DNA of 9,985 nucleotides, from assembly GCA_024645155.1 (NCBI GenBank), contig JAHEGF010000111.1, positions 1 to 9,985 on the forward strand, read 5' to 3'. The notes under the pieces are model-generated. The model did not search any database, was not told the DNA's origin, and was given only the letters and a program-made list of their open reading frames with translations. The position numbers and the translations under genes were made by a program. The number at the start of each line of letters is the position of its first letter. The stretch's first letter is position 1. Origin of the DNA: Phyllobacteriaceae bacterium. Its GTDB lineage: Bacteria > Pseudomonadota > Alphaproteobacteria > Rhizobiales > Rhizobiaceae. Positions 1 to 6,292 of the stretch are shown one piece after another.

Positions 1-392
1 TCAATATTGATCGGACGCTTGGAATCGGCATCCCATTTTGGAAACCGCGCTCCGACACCTTTCATACTTTCGGCTGCTTCGCCGTGGCATGTGGCGCAGG
101 ATTTTCCTTCGGTCCCCTCGACAGTATTCCAGATTGCCGCGCCATCCTCAACTTCGAGCATGCCAGGATTCTCAAAAGTATCGGCTTCCAAAGCGCGGGT
201 TTCTTTGGTGCGGAAAAGCCAGCCCGACAGTACCTCATCGAAGGGATGGCCCTTCGGAGCGGCGGTCTTGGTTACCATCTCGATTTCGCCATCAATTACC
301 AGCTTTTCGTCTACCGGTTCCGACATGGCCATTCCCGAGAGACTGGCGACAAAGATCGCGCCAAGACCCGAAAGCAGATGTGTTTTTCTCAC
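1..392 (-). CDS. soxA: SoxA, diheme-type c-type cytochrome subunit of SoxXA (N-terminal part, cut by window edge)
   Basis: SoxA pairs with SoxX in the periplasm. The SoxXA cytochrome oxidatively joins thiosulfate to the cysteine of SoxY, the first step of the Sox pathway. Only the first 130 residues are in the window; the family is usually about 260-290 residues, so the rest lies beyond position 1. I choose the GTG at 392-390 because GGAGG sits about 8 bases upstream and a signal peptide follows at once (basic RKTH, then a hydrophobic stretch, cleavage likely near residue 23-24). A CATCH heme-binding motif lies at residues 99-103; an N-terminal CxxCH is the mark of SoxA proteins with two heme sites. 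It is the last visible gene of soxXYZA, 55 bases after soxZ. The second heme site and the catalytic cysteine ligand would be off the window and cannot be checked. Confidence 0.93.
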   Translation of the reverse strand, partial: MRKTHLLSGLGAIFVASLSGMAMSEPVDEKLVIDGEIEMVTKTAAPKGHPFDEVLSGWLFRTKETRALEADTFENPGMLEVEDGAAIWNTVEGTEGKSCATCHGEAAESMKGVGARFPKWDADSKRPINI

Positions 393-447
393 GTTTGTTT
401 CCTCCAGGATTGCCGGGACATTTTTGCCTCCGGTACTGCCAAAACGT

Positions 448-771
448 TTAGCCGACCGTAATCTCGCTCTCGGCGGTGAAAATGGCGCCATCATCGTCCA
501 CCCAGGTGAACTTGAATGTTCCACTTTCATTCACCTTGGCGGTGAACTCCATATAGGGATTCGCGGAAATGGCGCCGTGCATGTCAGCGGAGAACACCGG
601 TTGTCCATTGAACTCGGCGGTGAATTTGTTGATGATCATTCGCGGAATGGGATTGCCATCCTTGTCCTTGCGCTGGCCGGATTCCATATTGTGATTGATC
701 AGCGTCTTGATCGTGATCACTTCGCCGGCAGCGGCATTCTTGGGAACCTTTACCCTTGGTTTGGAAGCCAT
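448..771 (-). CDS. soxZ: SoxZ, sulfur-carrier complex subunit
   Basis: SoxZ is the partner of SoxY. Together they form the periplasmic SoxYZ carrier on which thiosulfate sulfur is bound and oxidised. The 107-residue protein has the family's normal size, begins MASKPRVKVPK and has the beta-rich pattern of SoxZ (GEVITIKTLINHNMESGQR near residues 16-34, IINKFTAEFNGQPVF near 46-60, FTWVDDDGA near the end). It contains no cysteine and no signal peptide of its own, as expected for a protein exported together with SoxY. The start is backed by AGGAG about 9 bases upstream. It follows soxY by 18 bases and precedes soxA by 55, so the genes are very probably one transcript. Confidence 0.97.
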   Translation of the reverse strand: MASKPRVKVPKNAAAGEVITIKTLINHNMESGQRKDKDGNPIPRMIINKFTAEFNGQPVFSADMHGAISANPYMEFTAKVNESGTFKFTWVDDDGAIFTAESEITVG

Positions 772-789
772 GAATGTATCTCCTGATAA

Positions 790-1245
790 TCAGCCGCCGC
801 AGCCGCCGATGGTTACCTTGACCTGTTTCTTGTCCATGTAAGTGGAACCATCCGCCATTTTCGCGACCGCAATCACGTTTTGCGTCTTTGCTAGGCGCAT
901 CCGGGTATTGGCTACGGCACTTCCGCTCATGGCGGTAAAATGGAAAGTTACGACGTCCGGATTTGGATTGCCGTCGGCATATAGAGTGATCGATTCCACC
1001 ATGTCGCCATCGGCCATTGTACTGTCAACGCTCACCGAAACCGGAACCGTGTTGCCATTTTCCGCAATTTCCGGCGTGTTGAGCATCACCTTGGCGGTTT
1101 CCGGCATACCGCCGCCGGCCAACTCCATCAGTTTCTTGTCAATCTCCTCGGCATTGGCAAAAGCCCGCGAACCGGAAGAAATCGCCAGTACTGATGCAGC
1201 CGCTCCTGCTGCAAACGTCAGAGCGTCGCGCCTGTTCATTTTCAT
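790..1245 (-). CDS. soxY: SoxY, sulfur-binding carrier protein with C-terminal GGCGG
   Basis: SoxY carries the sulfur intermediates of the Sox cycle covalently on one cysteine near its C terminus. The 151-residue product ends in IGGCGG, with Cys149 as the carrier residue on the flexible swinging arm; this is diagnostic. The N terminus has a twin-arginine signal (NRRDALTFA, residues 4-12, then an alanine-rich stretch, cleavage probably after AFA at residue 30). Folded export by the Tat route is how SoxYZ is known to reach the periplasm. I keep the first ATG (1245) because GGAG lies 7 bases upstream of it; the in-frame ATG two codons later would be 13 bases away. It lies between soxX (23-base gap) and soxZ (18-base gap). 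Confidence 0.98.
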   Translation of the reverse strand: MKMNRRDALTFAAGAAASVLAISSGSRAFANAEEIDKKLMELAGGGMPETAKVMLNTPEIAENGNTVPVSVSVDSTMADGDMVESITLYADGNPNPDVVTFHFTAMSGSAVANTRMRLAKTQNVIAVAKMADGSTYMDKKQVKVTIGGCGG

Positions 1246-1268
1246 GCGCCTTCTCCTCGCTGTGGTTT

Positions 1269-1733
1269 CTATTCTTTCAGTGTTTTCAGATACGCGACAA
1301 CGTCTTCGACCTGCTGAGCGCTCAGGATGGTCTTGCCAACCAAGTCCTTGCGGGGGTCCTTGCCAACATCCAGGCTGTAAAAACCGGGCATGACGGTTTC
1401 TCCACCAAAAACTGCCTTCGAGTTCGCCACGATAGCTCGTAGCTGTCCCTCCTCCCAGCGGTCGGCAACCCCGTCAAGCGGCGGTCCGACCTCACCGTGA
1501 AACAGCTCGTTCTCCATCGCTTTGTTGGCATGGCAGGCGAGGCAATTACCAAGCTTGCGGTCCTTGAAGACTTTTGCGCCTTCGTCGGCATTGCTCGGCT
1601 CTCCGGTCAGGGAAGCGGCAACAACTCCATCCACGAATTTGACCGCTTCCGGCGCTGTCGGCTCCGCAAACGCCTGTGATCCCGCAAGTGCGACCGATGC
1701 GATCACGAATAACCTTGCACAGTTTGAGTGCAT
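1269..1733 (-). CDS. soxX: SoxX, monoheme c-type cytochrome subunit of SoxXA
   Basis: SoxX accepts electrons from the SoxA-catalysed coupling of thiosulfate to SoxY and passes them to a soluble cytochrome. The 154-residue precursor has a Sec signal peptide (cleavage likely after AFA at residue 23), a CLACH heme-binding motif at residues 64-68, and a VMPGFY segment in which Met115 is the likely distal heme ligand. The C-terminal helix (LSAQQVEDVVAYLKTLKE) is typical of class I cytochromes c. AGGAGGAA about 5 bases upstream fixes the start. It is the first gene of soxXYZA and is preceded by a 131-base AT-rich gap holding a candidate SoxR operator, so it probably has its own regulated promoter separate from soxVW. 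Confidence 0.97.
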   Translation of the reverse strand: MHSNCARLFVIASVALAGSQAFAEPTAPEAVKFVDGVVAASLTGEPSNADEGAKVFKDRKLGNCLACHANKAMENELFHGEVGPPLDGVADRWEEGQLRAIVANSKAVFGGETVMPGFYSLDVGKDPRKDLVGKTILSAQQVEDVVAYLKTLKE

Positions 1734-1753
1734 GCGTTCCTCCTCTTTCGGCC

Positions 1754-1769
1754 TCGGGTTTAGCCCCGA
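1754..1769 (-). promoter_or_regulatory. small hairpin in the soxX 5' leader
   Basis: A perfect 5-bp inverted repeat, TCGGG/CCCGA with a 6-base loop, lies just upstream of the soxX ribosome-binding site, within what should be the 5' untranslated region. It has no U-tract on the soxX strand, so it does not look like a terminator. It could stabilise the leader or be chance; the function is inferred only from position. Confidence 0.25.
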
Positions 1770-1826
1770 TTCTCGTTTCTTTGCGTCATTGCCGCTACGC
1801 TAACCACGAATCGCGCCGCAATCAAC

Positions 1827-1850
1827 ATATAAATAGAATTATTTGAATAT
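1827..1850 (-). promoter_or_regulatory. candidate SoxR operator/promoter upstream of soxX (wx site)
   Basis: This AT-rich 24-base element reads ATATTCAAATAATTCTAT and then ends TTATAT on the minus strand, pointing to soxX. It matches the element before the second permease gene at 19 of 24 positions and the soxS one at 15 of 24. The soxW-soxX gap is where SoxR is known to bind in Pseudaminobacter and Paracoccus sox loci. A weak promoter fits around it: TTATCA, 17 bases, then TTATAT, the operator filling the spacer. The sequence match is direct; SoxR binding is inferred. Confidence 0.55.
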
Positions 1851-1864
1851 GATAATATCTTAGC

Positions 1865-2449
1865 TCAATCAGTGTTGACTTTCCCGGCTTCACGGCGCTC
1901 GCGGATGCTGCGTGCATGAAACTGCTGAAAGCCCTCGTCGGTTTCATAGCCCCTCTCTTTTACCCAGGCGAACATGTCCAAAAAGGTTCCCTTGTGAAAA
2001 GCACCCGGCATGACGGCGACGGCGGCTTCCCTAGTGCTGATGCCTTCAGGTGCTTCCTCGGAAAGGAAAATGATTGTCGGTGTAAACAGCACGCCCCATT
2101 TTCGCGATGCGGTCTTTTCCGTCAGTTCCTCGCCATCAAGATCTATCACCTCCTCGTCGCCGTAGATATTGTACTGCACCATCATGAAGTTTCTTTCGAT
2201 ATATTCCCGAACTTCCGGGTCCGTAAGCACGTTCTCATGAATTTCCTTGCAATAGGTGCATCCGATTTGCTCGAACATCAGCGCCAGCCGTTTTTGCTGC
2301 GACCGCGCGGTCTCGATGTCGTCGCGAATGTCGCGAAAGGTAATAGAAAACCATTCCTGCTTATGCAGACCATCGTCGCCGACTTCTACGGCCGAGGGTG
2401 CGGAAATCATCCAGGTCATTGCAAGAACAATGGCAACAAGGCGTTTCAT
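1865..2449 (-). CDS. soxW: SoxW, periplasmic thioredoxin-like protein
   Basis: SoxW is a periplasmic thioredoxin-fold protein that receives electrons from the membrane protein SoxV, part of the thiol-redox supply of the Sox system. The 194-residue sequence has a short signal peptide (MKRLVAIVLAMTWMISAPSA, cleavage near residue 20), a CxxC active site CTYC at residues 64-67, and a TPT at 123-125 supplying the cis-proline typical of the fold. An acidic insert (GDEEVIDLDGEELTEK) separates them, as in SoxW and related DUF255/thioredoxin-7-like proteins. The start is firm: AGGAG lies just upstream and overlaps the soxV stop codon, so translation is probably coupled to soxV. A 131-base gap follows before soxX. 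Confidence 0.92.
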   Translation of the reverse strand: MKRLVAIVLAMTWMISAPSAVEVGDDGLHKQEWFSITFRDIRDDIETARSQQKRLALMFEQIGCTYCKEIHENVLTDPEVREYIERNFMMVQYNIYGDEEVIDLDGEELTEKTASRKWGVLFTPTIIFLSEEAPEGISTREAAVAVMPGAFHKGTFLDMFAWVKERGYETDEGFQQFHARSIRERREAGKVNTD

Positions 2450-2455
2450 GTTTTT

Positions 2456-2461
2456 CTCCTA
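2456..2461 (-). promoter_or_regulatory. soxW ribosome-binding site overlapping the soxV stop codon
   Basis: On the minus strand the sequence TAGGAG contains both the soxV stop (TAG) and the soxW Shine-Dalgarno sequence (AGGAG), 6 bases before the soxW ATG. This decides the soxW start and suggests that ribosomes ending soxV start soxW. Confidence 0.7.
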
Positions 2462-3193
2462 TCCGATGGTTTCAAAGAACGAAAAATTTTCAAGCAGCCA
2501 CTGCGCGATCATGGACATTGATCCGGTAATGAACAAAATACCCGTGATAATCAGGAAAACGCCCATGAGCTTCTCGACCTTGCCCATATGCCGCCTGAAT
2601 CGGCTGGCCAATGTCAGGAACCGGCCCGCGAAAAGTGCCGCCAAAAGAAACGGGACGCCGATTCCCAGGGAATAGGCTGTCAATAGGATGACGCCTCGCC
2701 AAATCGTGTCTTCGGCTCCCGCGACGAAAAGAATTGCAGCCAGCACTGGTCCGACACAGGGCGTCCATCCGAATGCAAAGGCCAGCCCCATCACAAATGC
2801 GCCCGCGTGCCCTGCCTGCCTGCCATCCACACTAAAACGGGCTTCACGAAAGAGCATCCCGATTCGAAAAAATCCGAGGAAATGCAGGCCCATCGTAATA
2901 ATGATGATGCCCGCAATGACCGAGAGCGTATCGAAATACCGCGCCAATGTCTGGCCAATAATGCTTGCTGTCGCACCAAATGCTACAAATACCGTGGTAA
3001 AACCGAGAACGAAGAACAAGGCAGACAGAAAAATCCGCCGGGCAGTCCCCGCAGGAATGTTATTCCCGGACAACTGCGAAAAGCTGATCCCCGCCATATA
3101 GGCCAGATAGGGCGGCACAATAGGCAAAACGCACGGCGAGACGAAAGAAATGAGTCCGGCCAGAAATGCGGCGCCTATACCGATGTCGATCAT
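2459..3193 (-). CDS. soxV: SoxV, CcdA-family thiol-disulfide membrane transporter
   Basis: SoxV is a CcdA/DsbD-type inner-membrane protein that moves reducing equivalents from cytoplasmic thioredoxin to periplasmic thioredoxin-like partners (SoxW and SoxS) and so keeps SoxYZ active. From ATG 3193 the product is 244 residues, normal for CcdA-like proteins, and is nearly all hydrophobic with about six membrane segments. Two redox cysteines sit in the expected proline-flanked motifs: SPCVLP (Cys21) and TPCVGP (Cys146). The frame stays open 48 codons further upstream, but that extension is hydrophilic, crosses the AT-rich soxS-soxV regulatory gap and would bury the first membrane segment, so I reject it. 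No strong Shine-Dalgarno sequence is visible before 3193. It is divergent from soxS and is the first gene of soxVW. Confidence 0.94.
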   Translation of the reverse strand: MIDIGIGAAFLAGLISFVSPCVLPIVPPYLAYMAGISFSQLSGNNIPAGTARRIFLSALFFVLGFTTVFVAFGATASIIGQTLARYFDTLSVIAGIIIITMGLHFLGFFRIGMLFREARFSVDGRQAGHAGAFVMGLAFAFGWTPCVGPVLAAILFVAGAEDTIWRGVILLTAYSLGIGVPFLLAALFAGRFLTLASRFRRHMGKVEKLMGVFLIITGILFITGSMSMIAQWLLENFSFFETIG

Positions 3194-3250
3194 GAACTTC
3201 TGGACTCTCGAAAGTTTAAGCGTTTGGCGCGAGCAATGGACACATGCTCG

Positions 3251-3279
3251 TTGCACCGTTAATATTCGGAAATTAATAT
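3251..3279 (+). promoter_or_regulatory. candidate sigma-70 type promoter of soxSRT
   Basis: TTGCAC (3251-3256), a 17-base spacer and TAATAT (3274-3279) form a plausible promoter facing soxS, whose GTG lies 53 bases after the -10. The -35 is weak (only TTG matches the consensus). The spacer and -10 coincide with the operator-like element at 3262-3285, which fits repression by occlusion. This is inferred from spacing and sequence only. Confidence 0.45.
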
Positions 3280-3285
3280 ATATGA
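3262..3285 (+). promoter_or_regulatory. candidate SoxR operator in the soxS-soxV gap (sv site)
   Basis: The element starts ATATTCGGAAATTAATAT and contains an inverted repeat ATATT-N8-AATAT (3262-3279). It shares 17 of 24 positions with the element before the second permease gene and 15 of 24 with the one before soxX. The divergent soxS-soxV gap is an established SoxR binding region in related sox loci, so the site may control both soxSRT and soxVW. The pattern is seen in the sequence; binding is inferred. Confidence 0.6.
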
Positions 3286-3331
3286 GTTTTGTCGAGCCGC
3301 AATCTCGAAGTCGGTAGAAGGAAATCCGATC

Positions 3332-3718
3332 GTGCAAAATTCGATATGCCGAGCCTTTTTAGCCATTGCCGTGTTTGCGGCGTCACTTGTTTGGTCCGGC
3401 GGCTCACGGGCCGCCCAACTCGTGATGCTCGAACAAGCCGGCTGCATCTGGTGCCAGCGCTGGAACAAGGAGATCGCACCGGCCTATCCGAATACCCTAG
3501 AAGGCAAGCGCGCTCCGTTGCGCCGTGTCGATATCGACCTGGAATGGCCGGCAGATCTGGCCGGAATAAAGTCCGAGCGCTTCACGCCAACATTTATTTT
3601 GGTCGAAGGAGGTATTGAAATTGCGCGGATGCGCGGTTATCCGGGTGACGATTTTTTTTGGTTTCTGCTCGATGAGATGTTACAGAAACTGCCCCAAGAC
3701 AGAAACCGATGCGGATAG
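3332..3718 (+). CDS. soxS: SoxS, periplasmic thioredoxin-like protein
   Basis: SoxS is a periplasmic thiol-disulfide oxidoreductase; in Paracoccus it works with SoxV to reactivate the SoxYZ carrier when its cysteine is trapped as a disulfide. The 128-residue protein starts with GTG at 3332, preceded by AAGGAA. It has a signal peptide (hydrophobic residues 8-21, cleavage probably after SRA at 27), a CIWC active site at residues 38-41 in the context EQAGCIWCQRWNKEI, and a cis-proline TPTF at 85-88. A further cysteine, Cys127, is the next-to-last residue. It is the first gene of soxSRT, divergent from soxV, and soxR follows after 15 bases. It is shorter than SoxW and unlike it outside the active site, so the two are not a recent duplication. 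Confidence 0.93.
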   Translation: MQNSICRAFLAIAVFAASLVWSGGSRAAQLVMLEQAGCIWCQRWNKEIAPAYPNTLEGKRAPLRRVDIDLEWPADLAGIKSERFTPTFILVEGGIEIARMRGYPGDDFFWFLLDEMLQKLPQDRNRCG

Positions 3719-3733
3719 ACCGAGACAAGACAA

Positions 3734-4093
3734 ATGGCACTCCCAAAGCTTAACCCCGATGCATCTCCAGAAGATTTGAAAGACCTGTTCAAGCAGGCAC
3801 GCAAGGCAAGCGACCTGCTCAAAGCGTTGTCGCACGAAACCCGATTGCTGATTTTGTGCCTGCTAACCGAGGGCGAAAAATCGGTCTCGGAACTCGAAAC
3901 AATCATGTCGATGCCACAAGCTGCCGTGTCCCAGCAACTCGCGCGCCTGCGTTTCGACAATCTGGTAATGACGCGCCGGGACGGCCGGCAGATCTACTAT
4001 CAGATAGCCAGCGATGAAATTTCGGCCATAGTAGACAAGCTTTATGAAATGTTTTGTGCGCCGGTCCGCAGCGACAAAGCCGACGGGTCATAG
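3734..4093 (+). CDS. soxR: SoxR, ArsR-family sulfur-responsive repressor
   Basis: SoxR is a small winged-helix repressor that blocks sox transcription until sulfur substrate is present; it is not related to the redox sensor SoxR of enterobacteria. The 119-residue protein shows the ArsR layout: LLKALSHETRLLILCLLTEGEKSV-type helices near residues 28-51, a recognition helix around MPQAAVSQQLARLR (60-73), and a wing with RRDGRQIYYQI (81-91). It has exactly two cysteines, Cys42 in the first part of the domain and Cys108 in the C-terminal helix. This matches the cysteine pair that senses sulfane sulfur by forming a di- or polysulfide bridge in the SoxR/sHdrR/BigR/SqrR group. It lacks the ELCVCDL metal site of arsenic sensors. 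It lies 15 bases after soxS and 15 before soxT. Confidence 0.95.
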   Translation: MALPKLNPDASPEDLKDLFKQARKASDLLKALSHETRLLILCLLTEGEKSVSELETIMSMPQAAVSQQLARLRFDNLVMTRRDGRQIYYQIASDEISAIVDKLYEMFCAPVRSDKADGS

Positions 4094-4108
4094 GGGCCGC
4101 TATGAAAA

Positions 4109-5194
4109 ATGGATAACGCCTCCCTTCTCGTTGTCCTGAGCGGATTGTCGGGTGGCCTCGTCCTTGGGTTTGTTGCACGACGAAATTTCTTCTGTACACT
4201 TTCAGCGCTGGAACAGCACTGGTATGCCGGCAATTCTGACGGTTTGAGGACTTGGGCACTTGCTGCGGTTTTTGCCACCTTGTTCACCCAGATACTTGTC
4301 GCGGTTGGTCTCTTCGAACCAACGGATAGTTTTTACCTGACACCGTACTTCGGACTACCCGCAGCTGTTATCGGCGGGATATGCTTTGGTTTCGGCATGG
4401 CGCTGATCGGCACCTGCGGCTTCGGTGCGCTGGTCCGCGTTGGCGGCGGGAGCCTGAAAAGCCTGATAGCAATTCTCGTCCTCGGCCTGGTCGCCTTGTC
4501 AACGCAACGCGGAATTCTCGCATTGGGAAGGATCGGAGTTTTCGACCGCATTTCACTCGACTTGACGTTTGCCGGCAGTCAGTCTCTGCCTGATCTCGCC
4601 AGCGCCTATGCGGGGCGCGATCTTTCTCTTCCCGTAACCGTTCTCGCCATTGCAGTTCCAGCGGCCTGGATTCTTTCAAACCGCGATTTTCGCCAAAACC
4701 GCAAAGCCGTCGCGACTTCATGCATCATCGGGTTGGTGATTGCCTTCGGCTGGCTGTCGACATCCATCCTTGGTGCTCATGGTTTTGTTCCGGTGCAGAT
4801 TGAATCCGCCAGCTTTGTAACCCCGGTCGCGGATACGATCCTGCAATTTGCAGTCTTTACCGGTGCAATGCCGGACTACGGTGTTGGAATGGTGCTCGGT
4901 ACAATCATTGGCGCGGCCTTGGCCGCCAAGCAGGCCGACGACATACGGTGGGAAGCCTGCGACGATGCCGCTGAACTCAGCCGTCACATTATCGGTGCGG
5001 CGCTGATGGGGTTCGGCGGGGTTTTGGCACTCGGCTGCACAGTCGGGCAGGGCATCAGCGCCGCTTCACTTCTGGCGGTATCCGTGCCAGTCACTGTGAT
5101 TTCCATCGGTTTTGGAGCACGCATGGGACTTGCGTGGTTGCTTGAAGGTTCTGCGCTAGCGCCGTTTCGCGGGCACGGAGTGGACCGGAATTGA
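4109..5194 (+). CDS. soxT: SoxT, YeeE/YedE-family sulfur-compound permease
   Basis: This is an inner-membrane protein of the YeeE/YedE (DUF395) family, whose best-studied members import thiosulfate. In Pseudaminobacter the equivalent soxT is needed for chemolithotrophic growth, and in Hyphomicrobium SoxT proteins serve sulfur import or signalling to the ArsR-type repressor. The 361 residues form two similar halves of hydrophobic segments. Three cysteines lie in the family motifs: RRNFFC (Cys29), IGTCGFGALVR (Cys103) and LALGCTVGQG (Cys310). These match the three cysteines proposed to hand thiosulfate through the TsuA channel. ATG 4109 follows an AGGGG about 12 bases upstream. It is the third gene of soxSRT, and its stop is only 7 bases from the convergent hydrolase gene, with no visible terminator between them. 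Confidence 0.92.
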   Translation: MDNASLLVVLSGLSGGLVLGFVARRNFFCTLSALEQHWYAGNSDGLRTWALAAVFATLFTQILVAVGLFEPTDSFYLTPYFGLPAAVIGGICFGFGMALIGTCGFGALVRVGGGSLKSLIAILVLGLVALSTQRGILALGRIGVFDRISLDLTFAGSQSLPDLASAYAGRDLSLPVTVLAIAVPAAWILSNRDFRQNRKAVATSCIIGLVIAFGWLSTSILGAHGFVPVQIESASFVTPVADTILQFAVFTGAMPDYGVGMVLGTIIGAALAAKQADDIRWEACDDAAELSRHIIGAALMGFGGVLALGCTVGQGISAASLLAVSVPVTVISIGFGARMGLAWLLEGSALAPFRGHGVDRN

Positions 5195-5201
5195 AGAGGG
5201 C

Positions 5202-6107
5202 TTATCTGTCCTGAACGAACCGATATGCGTTGCCGCTGCGTTTCACCCGGCCTTGCCCGCCATCCGGTAAATGGAAGCCGATAATCGGTGCTCCATCACT
5301 GGCAAGCCGGTCAAGGAGGCGCTTGCGCGTTGCAGCTCCATTTTCCTGGTCCTGATCGGACCCGGAAGGCCAATCCGGACGCTGAAAAGAAAAGACATGG
5401 TTCATCAACGCATCGCCGACCACCATGGTGTATTCATCACCCGCATGTATTGCGAATGACATGTGCCCGGGCGTGTGACCGGCCGTATCCACGGCTTCAA
5501 CTCCCGGTACGATTTCAGCACCTGCATCGAATAGCTCAACCCTGTCTTCCATTGCTGAAAACCGGTTTTTTGCTCCGACTGCAAAAACCTTGCGGTCTTC
5601 AGGCAGCAAGTCCGCCACGCCTTCAGCGCGCCAGAAATCCCACTCTGTCCGACCAATATGCAATCGCGCCTCCGGAAAGGTGATCTCGTCAAAATCATCG
5701 AGAATGCCCCAAATATGATCCGGATGCGCGTGGGTGAAGATGACGTCAGTTACCGATGTTGGTTCAATACCTGCAGCCAGAAGAGTTTCGCCAAGTCTCC
5801 CCGTGGATGGCGTGAAATTTGGACCGGCTCCCGCGTCGAACAGGACAACCCGGCTGCCATCTTTCAGCAGTGTCAGATTGCATTCCGGCATCATCTGGTT
5901 GGCCGAAACGCCATTTTCTGCCAACAGTCTCATTGCTTCGTCCTGCGGCAATCCTGCCAGGCGCGAGGATATCGGCAATGACAGATATCCGTCGCTGACG
6001 GTGTTGATGATCTTGCCGACCGATGTGATGGACGCGCCTCGACTTGTGTGCGGCGTCAGTAGTGCCGCCGCCGCTCCAGCGACCAGAACCCTTCTCGATA
6101 TCTCCAC
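5202..6107 (-). CDS. exported metallo-beta-lactamase-fold hydrolase (SoxH-like)
   Basis: A 301-residue metallohydrolase that probably acts in the periplasm. The N terminus (MEISRRVLVAGAAAALL) looks like a twin-arginine signal, with cleavage near residue 25. The zinc ligands are complete: HAHPDH at 126-131, GHTPGH at 210-215 (His211), Asp232 in VVGDAL, and His279 in IIGFHLP, so it should be an active two-metal enzyme. GTG 6107 is supported by GGGAG about 10 bases upstream. It lies tail-to-tail with soxT and head-to-head with a second YeeE/YedE gene, and the shared gap holds an operator-like element. SoxH of Paracoccus is also an exported zinc hydrolase of unclear substrate, so SoxH-like is a reasonable label, but orthology is not shown. 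It lacks features of cytoplasmic persulfide dioxygenases. The substrate is unknown. Confidence 0.85.
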   Translation of the reverse strand: MEISRRVLVAGAAAALLTPHTSRGASITSVGKIINTVSDGYLSLPISSRLAGLPQDEAMRLLAENGVSANQMMPECNLTLLKDGSRVVLFDAGAGPNFTPSTGRLGETLLAAGIEPTSVTDVIFTHAHPDHIWGILDDFDEITFPEARLHIGRTEWDFWRAEGVADLLPEDRKVFAVGAKNRFSAMEDRVELFDAGAEIVPGVEAVDTAGHTPGHMSFAIHAGDEYTMVVGDALMNHVFSFQRPDWPSGSDQDQENGAATRKRLLDRLASDGAPIIGFHLPDGGQGRVKRSGNAYRFVQDR

Positions 6108-6174
6108 GGCAACATCTCCCGGAACGGTTTATCGTTTTGATTTCTACCGGCCCAGCGGAATGGCAGTCAATGAA

Positions 6175-6198
6175 ATATTCAAATAGTATTATGTATGT
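6175..6198 (+). promoter_or_regulatory. third candidate SoxR operator, between the hydrolase and second permease genes
   Basis: This copy begins ATATTCAAATAGTATTAT on the plus strand. Its first 11 bases are identical to the soxX-upstream copy, with 19 of 24 matches overall and 17 of 24 with the soxS copy. TATTAT at 6187-6192 is a good -10 hexamer facing the permease gene and occupies the same place in the element as TAATAT in the soxS copy. No clear -35 is seen. The element lies in the 185-base divergent gap, 118 bases before the chosen permease start. SoxR control of this gene pair is inferred. Confidence 0.5.
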
Positions 6199-6292
6199 TT
6201 GGTCGGTATTGCACTAGCGGTCGGTCGTCTTGACCGGTGGACCGGAAAAGTGGAGGTGTTGTCGGTCGACACATGAAAACGATGGACGTTGC

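Noticed and set aside
7..786. Long plus-strand open frame of 259 codons across the soxA-soxZ region
   Set aside because: It is antisense to soxA and soxZ, whose products are clearly recognisable with good ribosome-binding sites; the plus-strand translation resembles no family I know and has no Shine-Dalgarno sequence.
1916..2521. Plus-strand open frame of 201 codons opposite soxW
   Set aside because: It is a shadow of soxW, which has a CTYC active site, signal peptide and strong ribosome-binding site.
3194..3337. N-terminal extension of soxV by 48 codons
   Set aside because: The extension is hydrophilic, passes through the AT-rich soxS-soxV regulatory gap, and would displace the first membrane segment that normally starts CcdA-like proteins.
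3734..4093. Arsenic or heavy-metal responsive ArsR regulator
   Set aside because: There is no ELCVCDL-type metal site, and it lies between soxS and soxT; it fits the sulfur-responsive SoxR group instead.
5202..6107. Persulfide dioxygenase (ETHE1/Blh type)
   Set aside because: The metal motifs are those of a general MBL hydrolase, the protein carries an export signal, and there is no rhodanese domain or sqr neighbour.
6230..6292. Upstream TTG start for the second permease
   Set aside because: The added 21 residues are hydrophilic and unlike the family N terminus; GTG 6293 gives a length that matches SoxT.
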